In this document: positions 1-10,881 of the stretch, in pieces
Position numbering within the stretch: the stretch's first letter is position 1
How the letters are laid out: each line of letters opens with the position of its first letter
From: Nitrospirota bacterium
GTDB taxonomy: Bacteria; Nitrospirota; Thermodesulfovibrionia; SZUA-242
DNA: 64,000 bases
NCBI GenBank assembly: GCA_016212095.1
Contig: JACRHH010000015.1
Span: forward strand, 62,001-126,000
Reading direction: 5' to 3'
Position numbers and translations under genes: made by a program
Notes under the pieces: generated by a model
What the model saw: only the letters and a program-made list of their open reading frames with translations
Databases searched by the model: none
Told to the model about the DNA's origin: nothing

Positions 1-1386
1 CACGGAAATCTTTATAAAATCCTGCACGAAGACCGCGCGTATCTGCGCCCGGACATAGGTGGCGGCGCGCGTGTGCAGGTTGAGTTCGTCTCGGCCAACC
101 CAACCGGGCCGCTTCACATCGGCCACGGACGCGGCGCGGCTGTGGGGCTTGCGCTTTCGAACCTGCTTTCAGCCGCCGGATTCGGCGTGGAGCGCGAGTT
201 CTACATAAACGACGCCGGGCGGCAGGTGAAACTGCTGGGGCTTTCGGTGCATATCCGCTACAGGCAGCTTCTGGGCGAGGCGGTTGAATTGCCGGAAGAT
301 TCCTATCGCGGCGACTACATAGCCGATGCGGCGCAGGCTTTGATCGACGAAAAGGGCGATACATACCGGAATATGGCGTTCGAGGACTGCCGCGAGGAGA
401 TAGTGGACTGGTCGTACAAGCGGATGCTTGCCGATCTGAAGGCCGATCTGGAGTCGTTCGGCGTGGTTTTCGACACATGGAAAAGCGAGAAATCGCTGTT
501 TGCAAGCGGCAAAGTCGCCGACGCGCTCGACGCGCTTCGCGCCGCCGGGCATGTGTACGAGAAAGACGGCGCTGTCTGGTTTGCCTCCAGCGCGTTCGGC
601 GACGAGAAAGACCGCGTGGTCGTCAAGGCCGACGGCGAATTTACATATTTCGCCTCCGACATCGCCTATCACAAAGACAAGCTCGACAGGGGCTTCGATT
701 CCATAATCGACATCTGGGGCGCGGATCATCACGGCTACATTTCGCGAGTTGGCGCGGCGCTTCAGGCGTTCGGCCTCGACAGGGATAAGTTTCGCGTGCT
801 GCTCGTCCAGATCGTCAGCCTGCTTCGTGGCGGCGAGCCGGTGAAGATGTCGAAGCGTTCCGGCGAGTTTATTACCCTGCGCGAGGTGGTGGACGAAGTT
901 GGAGCGGACATCGCCAAGTTCATTTTTCTTACCCGCCGGTGCGACAGCCATCTGGATTTCGACATCGAGACAGCCAAGGCGCAGTCGTCGGAGAATCCAG
1001 TCTATTACGTTCAATACGCCCACGCCCGCATAAACAGCATATTCAGGCAGGCTCCGTCGAAAGGTTTTCAGGGCGTTGACCGGAACGCGATGGGCACGAT
1101 AGATGTTTCGTGTCTCGTGGAGGCAGATGAAATCGGCCTGATAAAGAAACTATGCCGTTATCCGGCTGTGTTCGAGGGCGCGGCCACTTCCTGCGAGCCG
1201 CACAGAATAACGTATTATTTGCAGGAACTTGCTGGCGAATTTCACGCCTTCTACCGCAATCACCGCGTGCTTGTGGAGGACGACCGGCAGCTTGGGCTTG
1301 CGCGCATGGCTCTGGCCCGCGCGGTCGAGGTTGTGCTGCACGAGGGGCTGTCGATTCTGGGCGTGAACGCGCCGGAAGAGATGTAG
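1..1386 (+). CDS. argS: arginyl-tRNA synthetase (5' truncated by window edge)
   Basis: Class I aminoacyl-tRNA synthetase that charges tRNA-Arg in the cytoplasm. The reading frame is open from base 1, so the start lies outside the window; the GTG at 73 is an internal valine. Visible landmarks are the ATP-binding HIGH motif (PLHIGHGRG, about residue 38 of the visible part), the KMSK loop (VKMSKRSG) and a C-terminal DALR-type anticodon-binding helical domain (YYLQELAGEFHAFY, ending GVNAPEEM). Only an N-terminal portion of roughly 100 residues appears to be missing compared with the family. Followed after 30 bp by a small coiled-coil gene. Family assignment is secure. Confidence 0.97.
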   Translation, partial: HGNLYKILHEDRAYLRPDIGGGARVQVEFVSANPTGPLHIGHGRGAAVGLALSNLLSAAGFGVEREFYINDAGRQVKLLGLSVHIRYRQLLGEAVELPEDSYRGDYIADAAQALIDEKGDTYRNMAFEDCREEIVDWSYKRMLADLKADLESFGVVFDTWKSEKSLFASGKVADALDALRAAGHVYEKDGAVWFASSAFGDEKDRVVVKADGEFTYFASDIAYHKDKLDRGFDSIIDIWGADHHGYISRVGAALQAFGLDRDKFRVLLVQIVSLLRGGEPVKMSKRSGEFITLREVVDEVGADIAKFIFLTRRCDSHLDFDIETAKAQSSENPVYYVQYAHARINSIFRQAPSKGFQGVDRNAMGTIDVSCLVEADEIGLIKKLCRYPAVFEGAATSCEPHRITYYLQELAGEFHAFYRNHRVLVEDDRQLGLARMALARAVEVVLHEGLSILGVNAPEEM

Positions 1387-1416
1387 ATGCTATAATATGG
1401 CGAGGGAGGATAGCAT

Positions 1417-1707
1417 ATGCAGGCAACATTGCCGCTCGAAGCCTTTGAAGCGCTGGAAAAGAGCCTCGGCAAGGAAGAAGCGAAAAAGGTTGTGCGGTCG
1501 ATAGAGACCACGATAACCGATCTGACCGAGTATCGCTGGAAGTCCAGCAAGGACGAGCTTCTGGATGCCATGAGAGCGGAGTTCGTGACCCGCGATCTTC
1601 TTGAGCGGCGCAATGCCGAACTTAGAGCCGACATTATAAAATGGATGTTCATTTTCTGGTGCGGACAGATCGGCGTGATCTTCGCTTTGCTGAAATTGGC
1701 GCGTTGA
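1417..1707 (+). CDS. small coiled-coil protein with C-terminal membrane anchor
   Basis: 96-residue protein of unknown function. Most of it is charged and helical, probably coiled coil (residues about 8-70, rich in E, K and R), and it ends in one hydrophobic segment (MFIFWCGQIGVIFALLKL, about 76-93). The layout resembles the DUF1640/CCDC90-like family, but similarity is by pattern only. The ATG has a strong ribosome site (GAGGGAGGA). A TATAAT hexamer at 1391-1396 just after argS could give it its own promoter. Lies between argS and tgt, same strand. Confidence 0.7.
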   Translation: MQATLPLEAFEALEKSLGKEEAKKVVRSIETTITDLTEYRWKSSKDELLDAMRAEFVTRDLLERRNAELRADIIKWMFIFWCGQIGVIFALLKLAR

Positions 1708-1712
1708 TTTGA

Positions 1713-3723
<2,011 letters not shown>

Positions 3724-3801
3724 ACCGGCGCCAGATGCAAGATTTTTTGCAGGCGCTTCGCATGACGATTCAATCAAGGCGACGGGGAAATGAGCCAACC
3801 C

Positions 3802-4467
3802 TTACACAAACACGCAATTCAGCCCAAGCGCCTCCGATAACCTGTCCAGATATTCCGCCCTCGGAATCTCAACAGCTCCAAGCGGCCCGGTTGCGGGCGT
3901 GACCATCTGGCAGTCGAGAAGCGCATATCCGCGCTCTTTCAGCCGTTCCACCAGAGCAACAAGCGCAGCCTTCGATGCGTTTGGTTGCAGGTGAAACATC
4001 GATTCCCCTGCAAACAGTCCGCCGACCGCAACGCCGTATAATCCGCCGACAAGCTGGCCGTCTTTCCATGCCTCAACACTGTGCGCGTGGCCAAGGCGGT
4101 GTAGGCGCATGTAGGCCGGCATCATCTCGTCTGTAAGCCAGCCGGGGCCGCGAGCGCTTTCGTGTGCGCTGGCGCAGCCGGTGATAACGCTGTCGAACGC
4201 CGTGTTGATGCGGATTTCGAATTCGGCGCGGCGGAGCGCCTTTTTTAGCGAGCGGTTTACGCGGAAGCCTTCAAGCGGGATTATGCCGCGCGGATCGGGC
4301 GACCACCAGATTATCGGCTGTCCGGCGCTGTACCACGGGAATATGCCGCTTCGGTAGGCAAGAAGAAGGCGGGCCGACGACAGATCGCCGCCGACCGCCA
4401 CGATTCCCTCAGGCGTTGATTGTTCTACGGGCGGAAAGCTGAGCGACGGGCCGAGCCATTTGATCAT
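3802..4467 (-). CDS. aat: leucyl/phenylalanyl-tRNA-protein transferase
   Basis: Adds Leu or Phe to N-terminal Arg/Lys of proteins, creating N-degrons for ClpS/ClpAP. 221 residues, normal length. Hallmark FPW...GQPIIWWSPDPRG segment (about 43-61) and the GLYGVAVGGLFAGESMF core. Its ATG overlaps the clpA stop (4464-4467), and clpS lies just upstream, so clpS-clpA-aat forms a complete N-end-rule operon: tagging, recognition and unfolding. Confidence 0.97.
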   Translation of the reverse strand: MIKWLGPSLSFPPVEQSTPEGIVAVGGDLSSARLLLAYRSGIFPWYSAGQPIIWWSPDPRGIIPLEGFRVNRSLKKALRRAEFEIRINTAFDSVITGCASAHESARGPGWLTDEMMPAYMRLHRLGHAHSVEAWKDGQLVGGLYGVAVGGLFAGESMFHLQPNASKAALVALVERLKERGYALLDCQMVTPATGPLGAVEIPRAEYLDRLSEALGLNCVFV

Positions 4468-6746
4468 GCCACCGGTTTAAACGTGAACACCGGTTTGCCG
4501 TCTTTAATGTCCACCTCAGCCTCGCCGCCCTTTTCGAGCGCGCCAAAGAGCATCTCGTCCGCCAGAGGCTGTTTTATCTCGCGCTGGATGAGGCGGCCAA
4601 GCGGACGCGCGCCGAAGGCCGGATCGAAGCCGTTTAGCGCAAGCCATCGCCGCGCATCCTGCGATACGCGAAGCGTAACCTTTCGCGCCGAAAGCTGGAG
4701 ATCCAGCTCGGCGATGAACTTGTCAACCACCTGCGCCATAACCTGTTCGCTCAGTTGGCCAAACGCGATGATTGAATCAAGGCGGTTGCGGAACTCCGGG
4801 CTGAATGTGTCTTTCACCTTCGCCGAAACTGCGCCGGATGCGTCGGCTCCGGCTTTGTCGAAGCCGAAACCGATGCTGCCGCGCGAAAGCTCCTTCGCGC
4901 CCACGTTGCTGGTCATGATGATGATAACGTTACGGAAATCGGCCTTTCTGCCGTTGTTGTCGGTGAGAGTGGCGTAGTCCATCACTTGCAGAAGTATGTT
5001 GAACATGTCCTGATGAGCTTTTTCAATCTCGTCCAGAAGTAAAACGCAGTACGGATTCTGGATTATGCCGTCGGTCAGCAGCCCGCCCTGATCGAAACCC
5101 ACATAGCCCGGAGGAGCGCCGATCAGGCGCGAAACCGCGTGGCGTTCCATGTACTCGCTCATGTCGAACCGCAGGAACTGAACTCCAAGCAGACGCGCGA
5201 GCTGGCGCGCAACCTCGGTTTTGCCCACGCCGGTGGGGCCGGTGAAAAGAAACGAGCCCATCGGGCGGTCGGGGTGCGAAAGCCCGGCGCGTGAAAGTTT
5301 TATAGCCGACGCAAGGGCGCTTATTGCCGCGTCCTGTCCGAAGACCGAGAACTTGAGGTCGCGTTCGATGGTTTTCAGCGCCGTCTTGTCGTCAACCGAG
5401 ATATTCCGCGACGGAATGCGGGCCGTGAGCGCCACGATCTCCTCGATTTCATGAACGCCGATCACCGATTTCCGTTTCGACTGCGGCATCAGGCGCACAG
5501 CCGCGCCCGCCTCGTCGATCACGTCGATTGCCTTGTCGGGCAGACGGCGCGAAGTGATGTGGCGGGCCGAAAGCTCTGCCGCCGCCCGAAGCGCCGGGGC
5601 TGAATATTTTATGCCGTGATGCGTCTCGTAGCGGGTTTTCAGGCCGCGCAGGATGAGCACCGTTTCTTCGACAGACGGCTCGGCAACGTCGATCTTCTGG
5701 AAACGGCGGGCAAGCGCCCTGTCTTTTTCGAAATGGTTGCGGTATTCCTGATGCGTGGTCGAGCCGATGAACCGGATGTCACCTGAGGCAAGCGCCGGTT
5801 TAAGCAGGTTCGACGCGTCCAGCGTTCCGCCGCTCACAGCGCCCGCGCCAACTATCGTGTGAATCTCGTCGATGAACAAAATTGCGTTTCCGGCCTTCGA
5901 AAGTCCTTTCAGCACGCCCTTAAGGCGCTCCTCGAAATCGCCGCGATACTTTGTTCCGGCAAGAAGCGCGCCCATGTCGAGCATGTAAAGACCGGCATTG
6001 CTTAGCGGCTCCGGTGTCTTGCCTTCGAAAATGCGAAGCGCAAGCCCTTCGGCAAGCGCGGTTTTCCCCACGCCGGGGTCGCCCACGAAAAGCGGGTTGT
6101 TTTTATTACGCCTGCACAGAACCTGCATGGCTCGCTTCAGTTCGGCGTCGCGCCCGATGAGCGGATCGATGCGTCCGGCAGCCGCCTTCTCAACAAGGTT
6201 TACTGTATAGGCCTCAAGCGGATTGGCGGCGGGACGGGCCTCGCACCCGCCGCCCTGTTCGCCGTTATCATGCCCGTTATCCGGCCCGCCTGGCTGTTCC
6301 TGTTCGTTGTCGCCCACGTTCTTCGATATGCCGTGGGCCAGATAGTTCACGACATCGAGCCTCGTCACTCCCGCCTGTTCGAGAAAGTAAACGGCATGGG
6401 AATCGGGCTCGTGAAATAGCGAAACCAGCATGTCGCCGCCGGTTATCGACTTCTTGCCGGTATTCCGCACATGCGCCGAAGCGCGCTGGAACACGCGCCG
6501 AAGCGCAAGCGTGGGTTCGGGAACGGCATCGCCCCCGGTACTGGCAGACATCGAAGATTTAAAAAAATCCTCCATGCCGCGGCGAATGATGTCGGGATCG
6601 CCGCCGGAATGCCTGATGATTTCTGCCGTGGCATCATCCATGAGCAGGGCAAAGAGCAGATGCTCGGTGGTAAGAAACTCATGGTGCTTTGACTGCGCCT
6701 CGGCCTGCGCCACTGTGAGCGCTATCTCGATCTCCGGACTTAACAT
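4464..6746 (-). CDS. clpA: ATP-dependent Clp protease ATP-binding subunit ClpA
   Basis: Hexameric AAA+ unfoldase that feeds ClpP. 760 residues: N-domain (about 1-145, TEHLLFALL), AAA-1 with Walker A GDPGVGKTA, AAA-2 with Walker A GPTGVGKTE and Walker B VLLLDEIEKAH, and C-terminal ClpB_D2-small domain. The start at 6746 (MLSPEIEIAL) follows GGAGAGGTAG with good spacing; an upstream in-frame start would extend the protein into the clpS gap. Begins 8 bp after the clpS stop. An acidic Gly/Asn/Gln-rich linker follows the N-domain. Confidence 0.97.
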   Translation of the reverse strand: MLSPEIEIALTVAQAEAQSKHHEFLTTEHLLFALLMDDATAEIIRHSGGDPDIIRRGMEDFFKSSMSASTGGDAVPEPTLALRRVFQRASAHVRNTGKKSITGGDMLVSLFHEPDSHAVYFLEQAGVTRLDVVNYLAHGISKNVGDNEQEQPGGPDNGHDNGEQGGGCEARPAANPLEAYTVNLVEKAAAGRIDPLIGRDAELKRAMQVLCRRNKNNPLFVGDPGVGKTALAEGLALRIFEGKTPEPLSNAGLYMLDMGALLAGTKYRGDFEERLKGVLKGLSKAGNAILFIDEIHTIVGAGAVSGGTLDASNLLKPALASGDIRFIGSTTHQEYRNHFEKDRALARRFQKIDVAEPSVEETVLILRGLKTRYETHHGIKYSAPALRAAAELSARHITSRRLPDKAIDVIDEAGAAVRLMPQSKRKSVIGVHEIEEIVALTARIPSRNISVDDKTALKTIERDLKFSVFGQDAAISALASAIKLSRAGLSHPDRPMGSFLFTGPTGVGKTEVARQLARLLGVQFLRFDMSEYMERHAVSRLIGAPPGYVGFDQGGLLTDGIIQNPYCVLLLDEIEKAHQDMFNILLQVMDYATLTDNNGRKADFRNVIIIMTSNVGAKELSRGSIGFGFDKAGADASGAVSAKVKDTFSPEFRNRLDSIIAFGQLSEQVMAQVVDKFIAELDLQLSARKVTLRVSQDARRWLALNGFDPAFGARPLGRLIQREIKQPLADEMLFGALEKGGEAEVDIKDGKPVFTFKPVA

Positions 6747-6754
6747 TGCTTGAA

Positions 6755-7072
6755 CTACCTCTCCGGTTCCATGCTGCAACGAAGCGGATGCTGATTGCTT
6801 GTTGCGAACTGGTGAACCTGTTCCACCTTGGTTTCGGCGATTTCGCGTGTGAAAACTCCGGCAACGCCCATTCCCTTGTGATGCACCGTCAGCATGATAT
6901 GCACGGCTTCGGCGTCGCTTTTCCCGAAGACGCCTTTAAGCACCGCCACAACAAATTCCATTGTGGTGTAGTCATCGTTATGAAGCAGAACGCGGTAAAG
7001 CGTTGGCCTTTTGGAAGCGGAACGTTCCCTTACATCCGTTCCGCTTTGTCCCTCTGTCCGTCCGATGCTCAA
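6755..7072 (-). CDS. clpS: ATP-dependent Clp protease adaptor ClpS
   Basis: Adaptor that binds N-degron substrates and docks them on ClpA. 105 residues with the family core LYRVLLHNDDYTTMEFVV (NDD metal/peptide-binding segment), VHHKGMGVAGVFTREIAETK. I choose the TTG at 7072: it is preceded by AAGGAG with 6-nt spacing, and the upstream extension (rich in Cys, Ile) is unlike ClpS. First gene of clpS-clpA-aat. Confidence 0.94.
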   Translation of the reverse strand: MSIGRTEGQSGTDVRERSASKRPTLYRVLLHNDDYTTMEFVVAVLKGVFGKSDAEAVHIMLTVHHKGMGVAGVFTREIAETKVEQVHQFATSNQHPLRCSMEPER

Positions 7073-7188
7073 GCCGATCTCCTTGCAACCTGTTTTTATA
7101 ATTATAATACAATATGTTCCGGCAATGATCCGATGGCAACTAACCGTGTTGTTTGTGATATTATTATCGGAACTTCCCCCGAAAAAAC
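7073..7188. promoter_or_regulatory. divergent promoter region clpS / exosortase
   Basis: 116-bp AT-rich gap between divergent clpS and the exosortase gene. It holds a TATAAT-type stretch around 7093-7111 and a second AT-rich patch at 7158-7168, so promoters for both directions are plausible. A TGGCAA segment at 7134 looks like half of a sigma-54 promoter but lacks the -12 GC. Confidence 0.4.
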
Positions 7189-8058
7189 ATGGACACCTCG
7201 GCGAACATAGAAAAGGGCGGCATCGGTTTCCGTCATTACGAAAGCGGACTTCTTGCGCTGCTTCTTGCCGCCGCATATTTTCAGGTGATCGCGCGGATGG
7301 TCGCCCACTGGGACGCCGATCCGAACTATTCGCACGGATTCATCGTTCCGTTTATTTCGGCTTATTTCTTGTGGCAGGAAAAAGATCGTTTAAGCGGTAT
7401 CCGGCAGGTTCCTTCCTCGCGCGGGCTTCTTGTGCTGGCCGCCGGGCTTCTGCTTTACATTCTGGCCTTTCTTGCGGCTGAACTTTTCACGATGCGTATT
7501 TCGCTGCTTGTCTGTCTTGCGGGGGTGATAATTATCTCTTACGGAATGGCGTTTTTCCGCGCAGTCTTGCTTCCGTACTGTTATCTCTACTTCATGATCC
7601 CGCTTCCTTATCTGTTGTACGACGCCGTGGCTTTCCCATTGAAACTATTTGTTGCAAAGTATTCCGTCATCACAATGCAACTGATAGGCATATCCGTTCT
7701 GCGCGAAGGCAACATCATAATCCTGCCCAATACCACGCTTGAGGTTGCCGACGCATGCAGCGGCATACGGTCGCTGATGTCATTGTTGGCGCTGGGCGTT
7801 GCCTATGCCCATTTTTCACAGCGAAAGCTTTCCAGAAAAATCATGCTCGTTGCCTCCACAATACCGATTGCAATATTCGCAAACTCCATACGGGTAATAG
7901 GCACGGGTGTTCTGGCTCGTTTCTATGGCGCGAAAGTTGCCGAGGGATTTTTCCATGAATTCGCGGGGCTTGTGATCTTTGCCGTCTCGATTGCGCTTCT
8001 TATCGGCATTGGCGCGCTGTTGAGCAGAACGAATGCCGATGAAGAACAGCTATCATGA
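7189..8058 (+). CDS. xrtA: exosortase (EpsH/XrtA type)
   Basis: Integral-membrane transpeptidase proposed to cleave PEP-CTERM sorting signals and attach or release substrates during export with exopolysaccharide. 289 residues, about eight membrane segments. The catalytic triad of the family is visible: Cys190 in ADACSGIRSL, Arg235 in ANSIRVIGTG, His256 in FFHEFAGL. Its TGA overlaps the ATG of the EpsI-like gene, and prsK/prsR and two PEP-CTERM substrates follow, so this is a full PEP-CTERM locus. The exact exosortase subtype (XrtA or another) is inferred from PrsK/PrsR. Confidence 0.94.
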   Translation: MDTSANIEKGGIGFRHYESGLLALLLAAAYFQVIARMVAHWDADPNYSHGFIVPFISAYFLWQEKDRLSGIRQVPSSRGLLVLAAGLLLYILAFLAAELFTMRISLLVCLAGVIIISYGMAFFRAVLLPYCYLYFMIPLPYLLYDAVAFPLKLFVAKYSVITMQLIGISVLREGNIIILPNTTLEVADACSGIRSLMSLLALGVAYAHFSQRKLSRKIMLVASTIPIAIFANSIRVIGTGVLARFYGAKVAEGFFHEFAGLVIFAVSIALLIGIGALLSRTNADEEQLS

Positions 8059-8717
8059 AACAGGCTGATCGGTCATCCCGCTGGAATCCCCAGGTTTTCC
8101 ATTATATTGCGGCGGCAATGATAGTGGCTGTCGGACTGTATCTGAACTTTTTCCTGAAGGTCGATTCGGTTCCGCCCAAAAAGCCGTTCTCGGCGTTTCC
8201 TCGCACCATCGGCGGATGGACAGCCGTGCGTGATTTCGATTTCGACAAGGAGACGATGGCCAACCTCCGGGTTGATGATTTCCTGTTCCGGTCGTACACA
8301 AACGGAGACCGCCAGATTCAGCTATACATCGGCTACTACCGCACCCAGCGCGAGGGCGCTCAGATTCATTCGCCGAAACACTGCCTGCCCGGCTCAGGCT
8401 GGTTTCAGATAAGCGAGGCAAAACGCAACTTTTCGCCGCCCGGAAGCGCAGCGTTTGAGATCGTTGAGGCTGTTTACCAGAAAGAGCGCGACCGGACGAT
8501 GTTTTTGTATTGGTACGACATGCATGGGCGCAAGATCACAAACGAGTACCTGATGAAGCTTGCAATGATATGGCATTCGATAGCCGACAACCGGAGCGAC
8601 GCCGCATTCATTCGGCTGTCTATCCCGGACAACGCAGACAATACGGAAAAGACCCTTCATCTAGGCGAGGAGTTTCTTGCTCAGGCTGTCCCGCAAATCG
8701 AGTCGTTTCTTCCCTGA
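8055..8717 (+). CDS. EpsI family protein (exosortase-associated)
   Basis: 220-residue EpsI-type protein (DUF3485), usually fused to or next to exosortase; role undefined, probably in exopolysaccharide/PEP-CTERM export. One N-terminal membrane segment (about 17-34) followed by a periplasmic domain with the hallmark GGWTAVRD and HSPKHCLPGSGW motifs. ATG overlaps the exosortase stop by 4 bp, so the two are translationally coupled. Confidence 0.9.
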   Translation: MKQADRSSRWNPQVFHYIAAAMIVAVGLYLNFFLKVDSVPPKKPFSAFPRTIGGWTAVRDFDFDKETMANLRVDDFLFRSYTNGDRQIQLYIGYYRTQREGAQIHSPKHCLPGSGWFQISEAKRNFSPPGSAAFEIVEAVYQKERDRTMFLYWYDMHGRKITNEYLMKLAMIWHSIADNRSDAAFIRLSIPDNADNTEKTLHLGEEFLAQAVPQIESFLP

Positions 8718-8778
8718 ACCGGCGGTCATTGCGCGCCTTTTCGGTCTGAACCTGCCGACCGGGGCATCATAGACCGGC

Positions 8779-10881
8779 ATGGATGTATTCGCCATAACAT
8801 CGATTACGCAGATCGTCTTGTGCGTCATCTTTGCGTTGTTCGTTCTCATCCGCAATTTCCGCTCTCTGGTGAACGTATCCTTCTCCATCGGCATGGTTTC
8901 GCTTGCGATTCTGGTGTTTGGCGACTACATGTCCATTCAGGACACATGGAATGCCATTGCGTGGAAGCGGCTTTCGATGATCGGCGAATCGCTGTTTCCG
9001 ATGTCGTGGCTTCTTTTTTCGTCCAGCTACGGATCATCTGAAAGTCGCTCAAGCCGGATATGGCCTGCGGTTCTTGCCATATCCGGAGCCGCCGGCCTGA
9101 CCTTGGCAGCGCTGTTCTATCCAACCTTCGGCTTCATGTATTCGCCGGAACTTATCACCGAGAAGATCATATACCTTAACGCTCCCGGATTTTATTTCTA
9201 CATGGTGCTTGTGATGGTTGCGATCATCGCTCTGGTGCGCCTTGAAAGTGTTCTCTGGCTTTCACGCGGCGGCACGAGGTGGAAGGTGAAATATGCGGTG
9301 GTCGGCGCTGCGGGGCTGCTCGGCATGTTCATCTACTATTACAGCCACTCGATCCTCTACCGCTCCATAGACATGAATCTGGCTGAGGTGAGAAACGCGG
9401 TTTTCCTTGTTTCAACCGTTCTGCTTGCCGCCGCTTTCGTCCGTCAGCAGTTTCTGGATGTGGATGTTTTTGTTTCGAGGCGAATGGTTTTCCGTTCGGC
9501 GTCGCTTCTGGTTGTGGGCATCTACTTCATATTCCTTGGGATAATCGGCGAGGGGATGCGTTATTTCGGCGAGGGCGTAAGCCGCCGGATCATGCTCTTT
9601 CTGGTTTTCGCCGGAACAATCGGCTTGAGCGTGCTGTTTCTTACCGAGGGTTTTCGCAGGCGGGCCAAGCGGTTCATAACCGACAATTTCTACCGCAACC
9701 GTTACGAATACAAGGATGAATGGATGAAATTCACCCGGAAACTTGCAACCGCGGTCGGCATGAGTGAACTCATCGATGTGATTCTGGAAATAATGATAGA
9801 AACCTTCGGCGTGCGCGCGGCATATTTCTGGTCTTGCGGCGCCGAGAACATGTCCGCCAGATGCGTTCGCTCAACATCGGGTTTCACCGCCCCCACATTT
9901 GAGGTCAAGGCGGAAAGCCCGCTTATGTGCAGAATGGCATCGGGCCTGATATACGACCGGCGAGCGCCGGACAATGATATCGAAGCAGCGCACGGCAATG
10001 ATCTGTCAGTTATCGAAGCCGGGATCGTGATACCGGTATGCACAGCCGACCGGCTTCTCGGCTTTGTGGTGCTGGGCGGGAGCATTGCCGGAGCTTCGTA
10101 TGACGACGAGGATTGCGAGCTTATGCTCACATTCTCGCGGCAGGGCGCGTATTCCATCGAGCGCATGTCGCTTTCTGAAGCGTTGACAGCCGCCCGTGAG
10201 ATGGAGGCGATGGGCAAGGTTGCTTCTTTTGTGATGCACGACCTGAAAAACATGACCACATCGATGTCGATGCTGCTTGAGAACGCCGAGCATTTTATCG
10301 GGCACCCGGATTTTCAGCGCGACATGCTGGGAACAATTCGAAGCCTCGTGGATCGGATGTCGAGCGTCATGCGCAAGCTGTCGCATCTGAGAGAACAGCA
10401 GGATGTGCGCATGAGATCGGAACGCTTGAGCGTTATTGTTCATGAGGTCATACTGACGCTGTCGATTCCGCGCGAAATCGAGCTTGTATTTCAGGAGCAC
10501 CAGGATCCTCCGGTGCCTTGCGACAGGGAGCAGATGAAAAAAGTTCTGGTAAACCTTATTATTAACGCGGTCGAGGCCATGAAGCAGAAAGGCTCAGGGC
10601 GCATGACCGTCGATGTTTCCCAGGCCGGAAGCGAGGTCTGCGCGTCTGTAAGCGATACGGGCTGCGGCATGTCTCACGATTTCATCGAGCGGGAACTGTT
10701 CAGGCCTTTTCACACGACCAAGAGCGGCGGGCTTGGTATCGGGCTATACCATTGCCGGTCTATTGTTGAATCGCACGGTGGGCGGTTTGCGGTTGAAAGC
10801 GTCATGGGCGAGGGCTCAAAATTCAGCATCTATCTTCCGATAAAAGGAAATAGCCGAAACGTTAATAAAGAGGGGTTATGA
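8779..10881 (+). CDS. prsK: PEP-CTERM system histidine kinase PrsK
   Basis: Membrane sensor kinase that marks exosortase systems. 700 residues: an N-terminal multi-helix region (residues about 1-285), a GAF-like domain (about 320-470, LMLTFSRQGAYSIER at its end), then the dimerisation/phosphoacceptor helix with HDLKN (His487) and a HATPase_c domain (NLIINAVEAM, DTGCGM, GLGIGLYHCRSIVE). Overlaps prsR by 4 bp. Likely phosphorylates PrsR. Confidence 0.94.
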   Translation: MDVFAITSITQIVLCVIFALFVLIRNFRSLVNVSFSIGMVSLAILVFGDYMSIQDTWNAIAWKRLSMIGESLFPMSWLLFSSSYGSSESRSSRIWPAVLAISGAAGLTLAALFYPTFGFMYSPELITEKIIYLNAPGFYFYMVLVMVAIIALVRLESVLWLSRGGTRWKVKYAVVGAAGLLGMFIYYYSHSILYRSIDMNLAEVRNAVFLVSTVLLAAAFVRQQFLDVDVFVSRRMVFRSASLLVVGIYFIFLGIIGEGMRYFGEGVSRRIMLFLVFAGTIGLSVLFLTEGFRRRAKRFITDNFYRNRYEYKDEWMKFTRKLATAVGMSELIDVILEIMIETFGVRAAYFWSCGAENMSARCVRSTSGFTAPTFEVKAESPLMCRMASGLIYDRRAPDNDIEAAHGNDLSVIEAGIVIPVCTADRLLGFVVLGGSIAGASYDDEDCELMLTFSRQGAYSIERMSLSEALTAAREMEAMGKVASFVMHDLKNMTTSMSMLLENAEHFIGHPDFQRDMLGTIRSLVDRMSSVMRKLSHLREQQDVRMRSERLSVIVHEVILTLSIPREIELVFQEHQDPPVPCDREQMKKVLVNLIINAVEAMKQKGSGRMTVDVSQAGSEVCASVSDTGCGMSHDFIERELFRPFHTTKSGGLGIGLYHCRSIVESHGGRFAVESVMGEGSKFSIYLPIKGNSRNVNKEGL

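Noticed and set aside
7134-7151. TGGCAACTAACCGTG before the exosortase gene as a sigma-54 promoter
   Set aside because: Has the -24 GG but TG instead of GC at -12 and poor flanks; much weaker than the two PEP-CTERM promoters.
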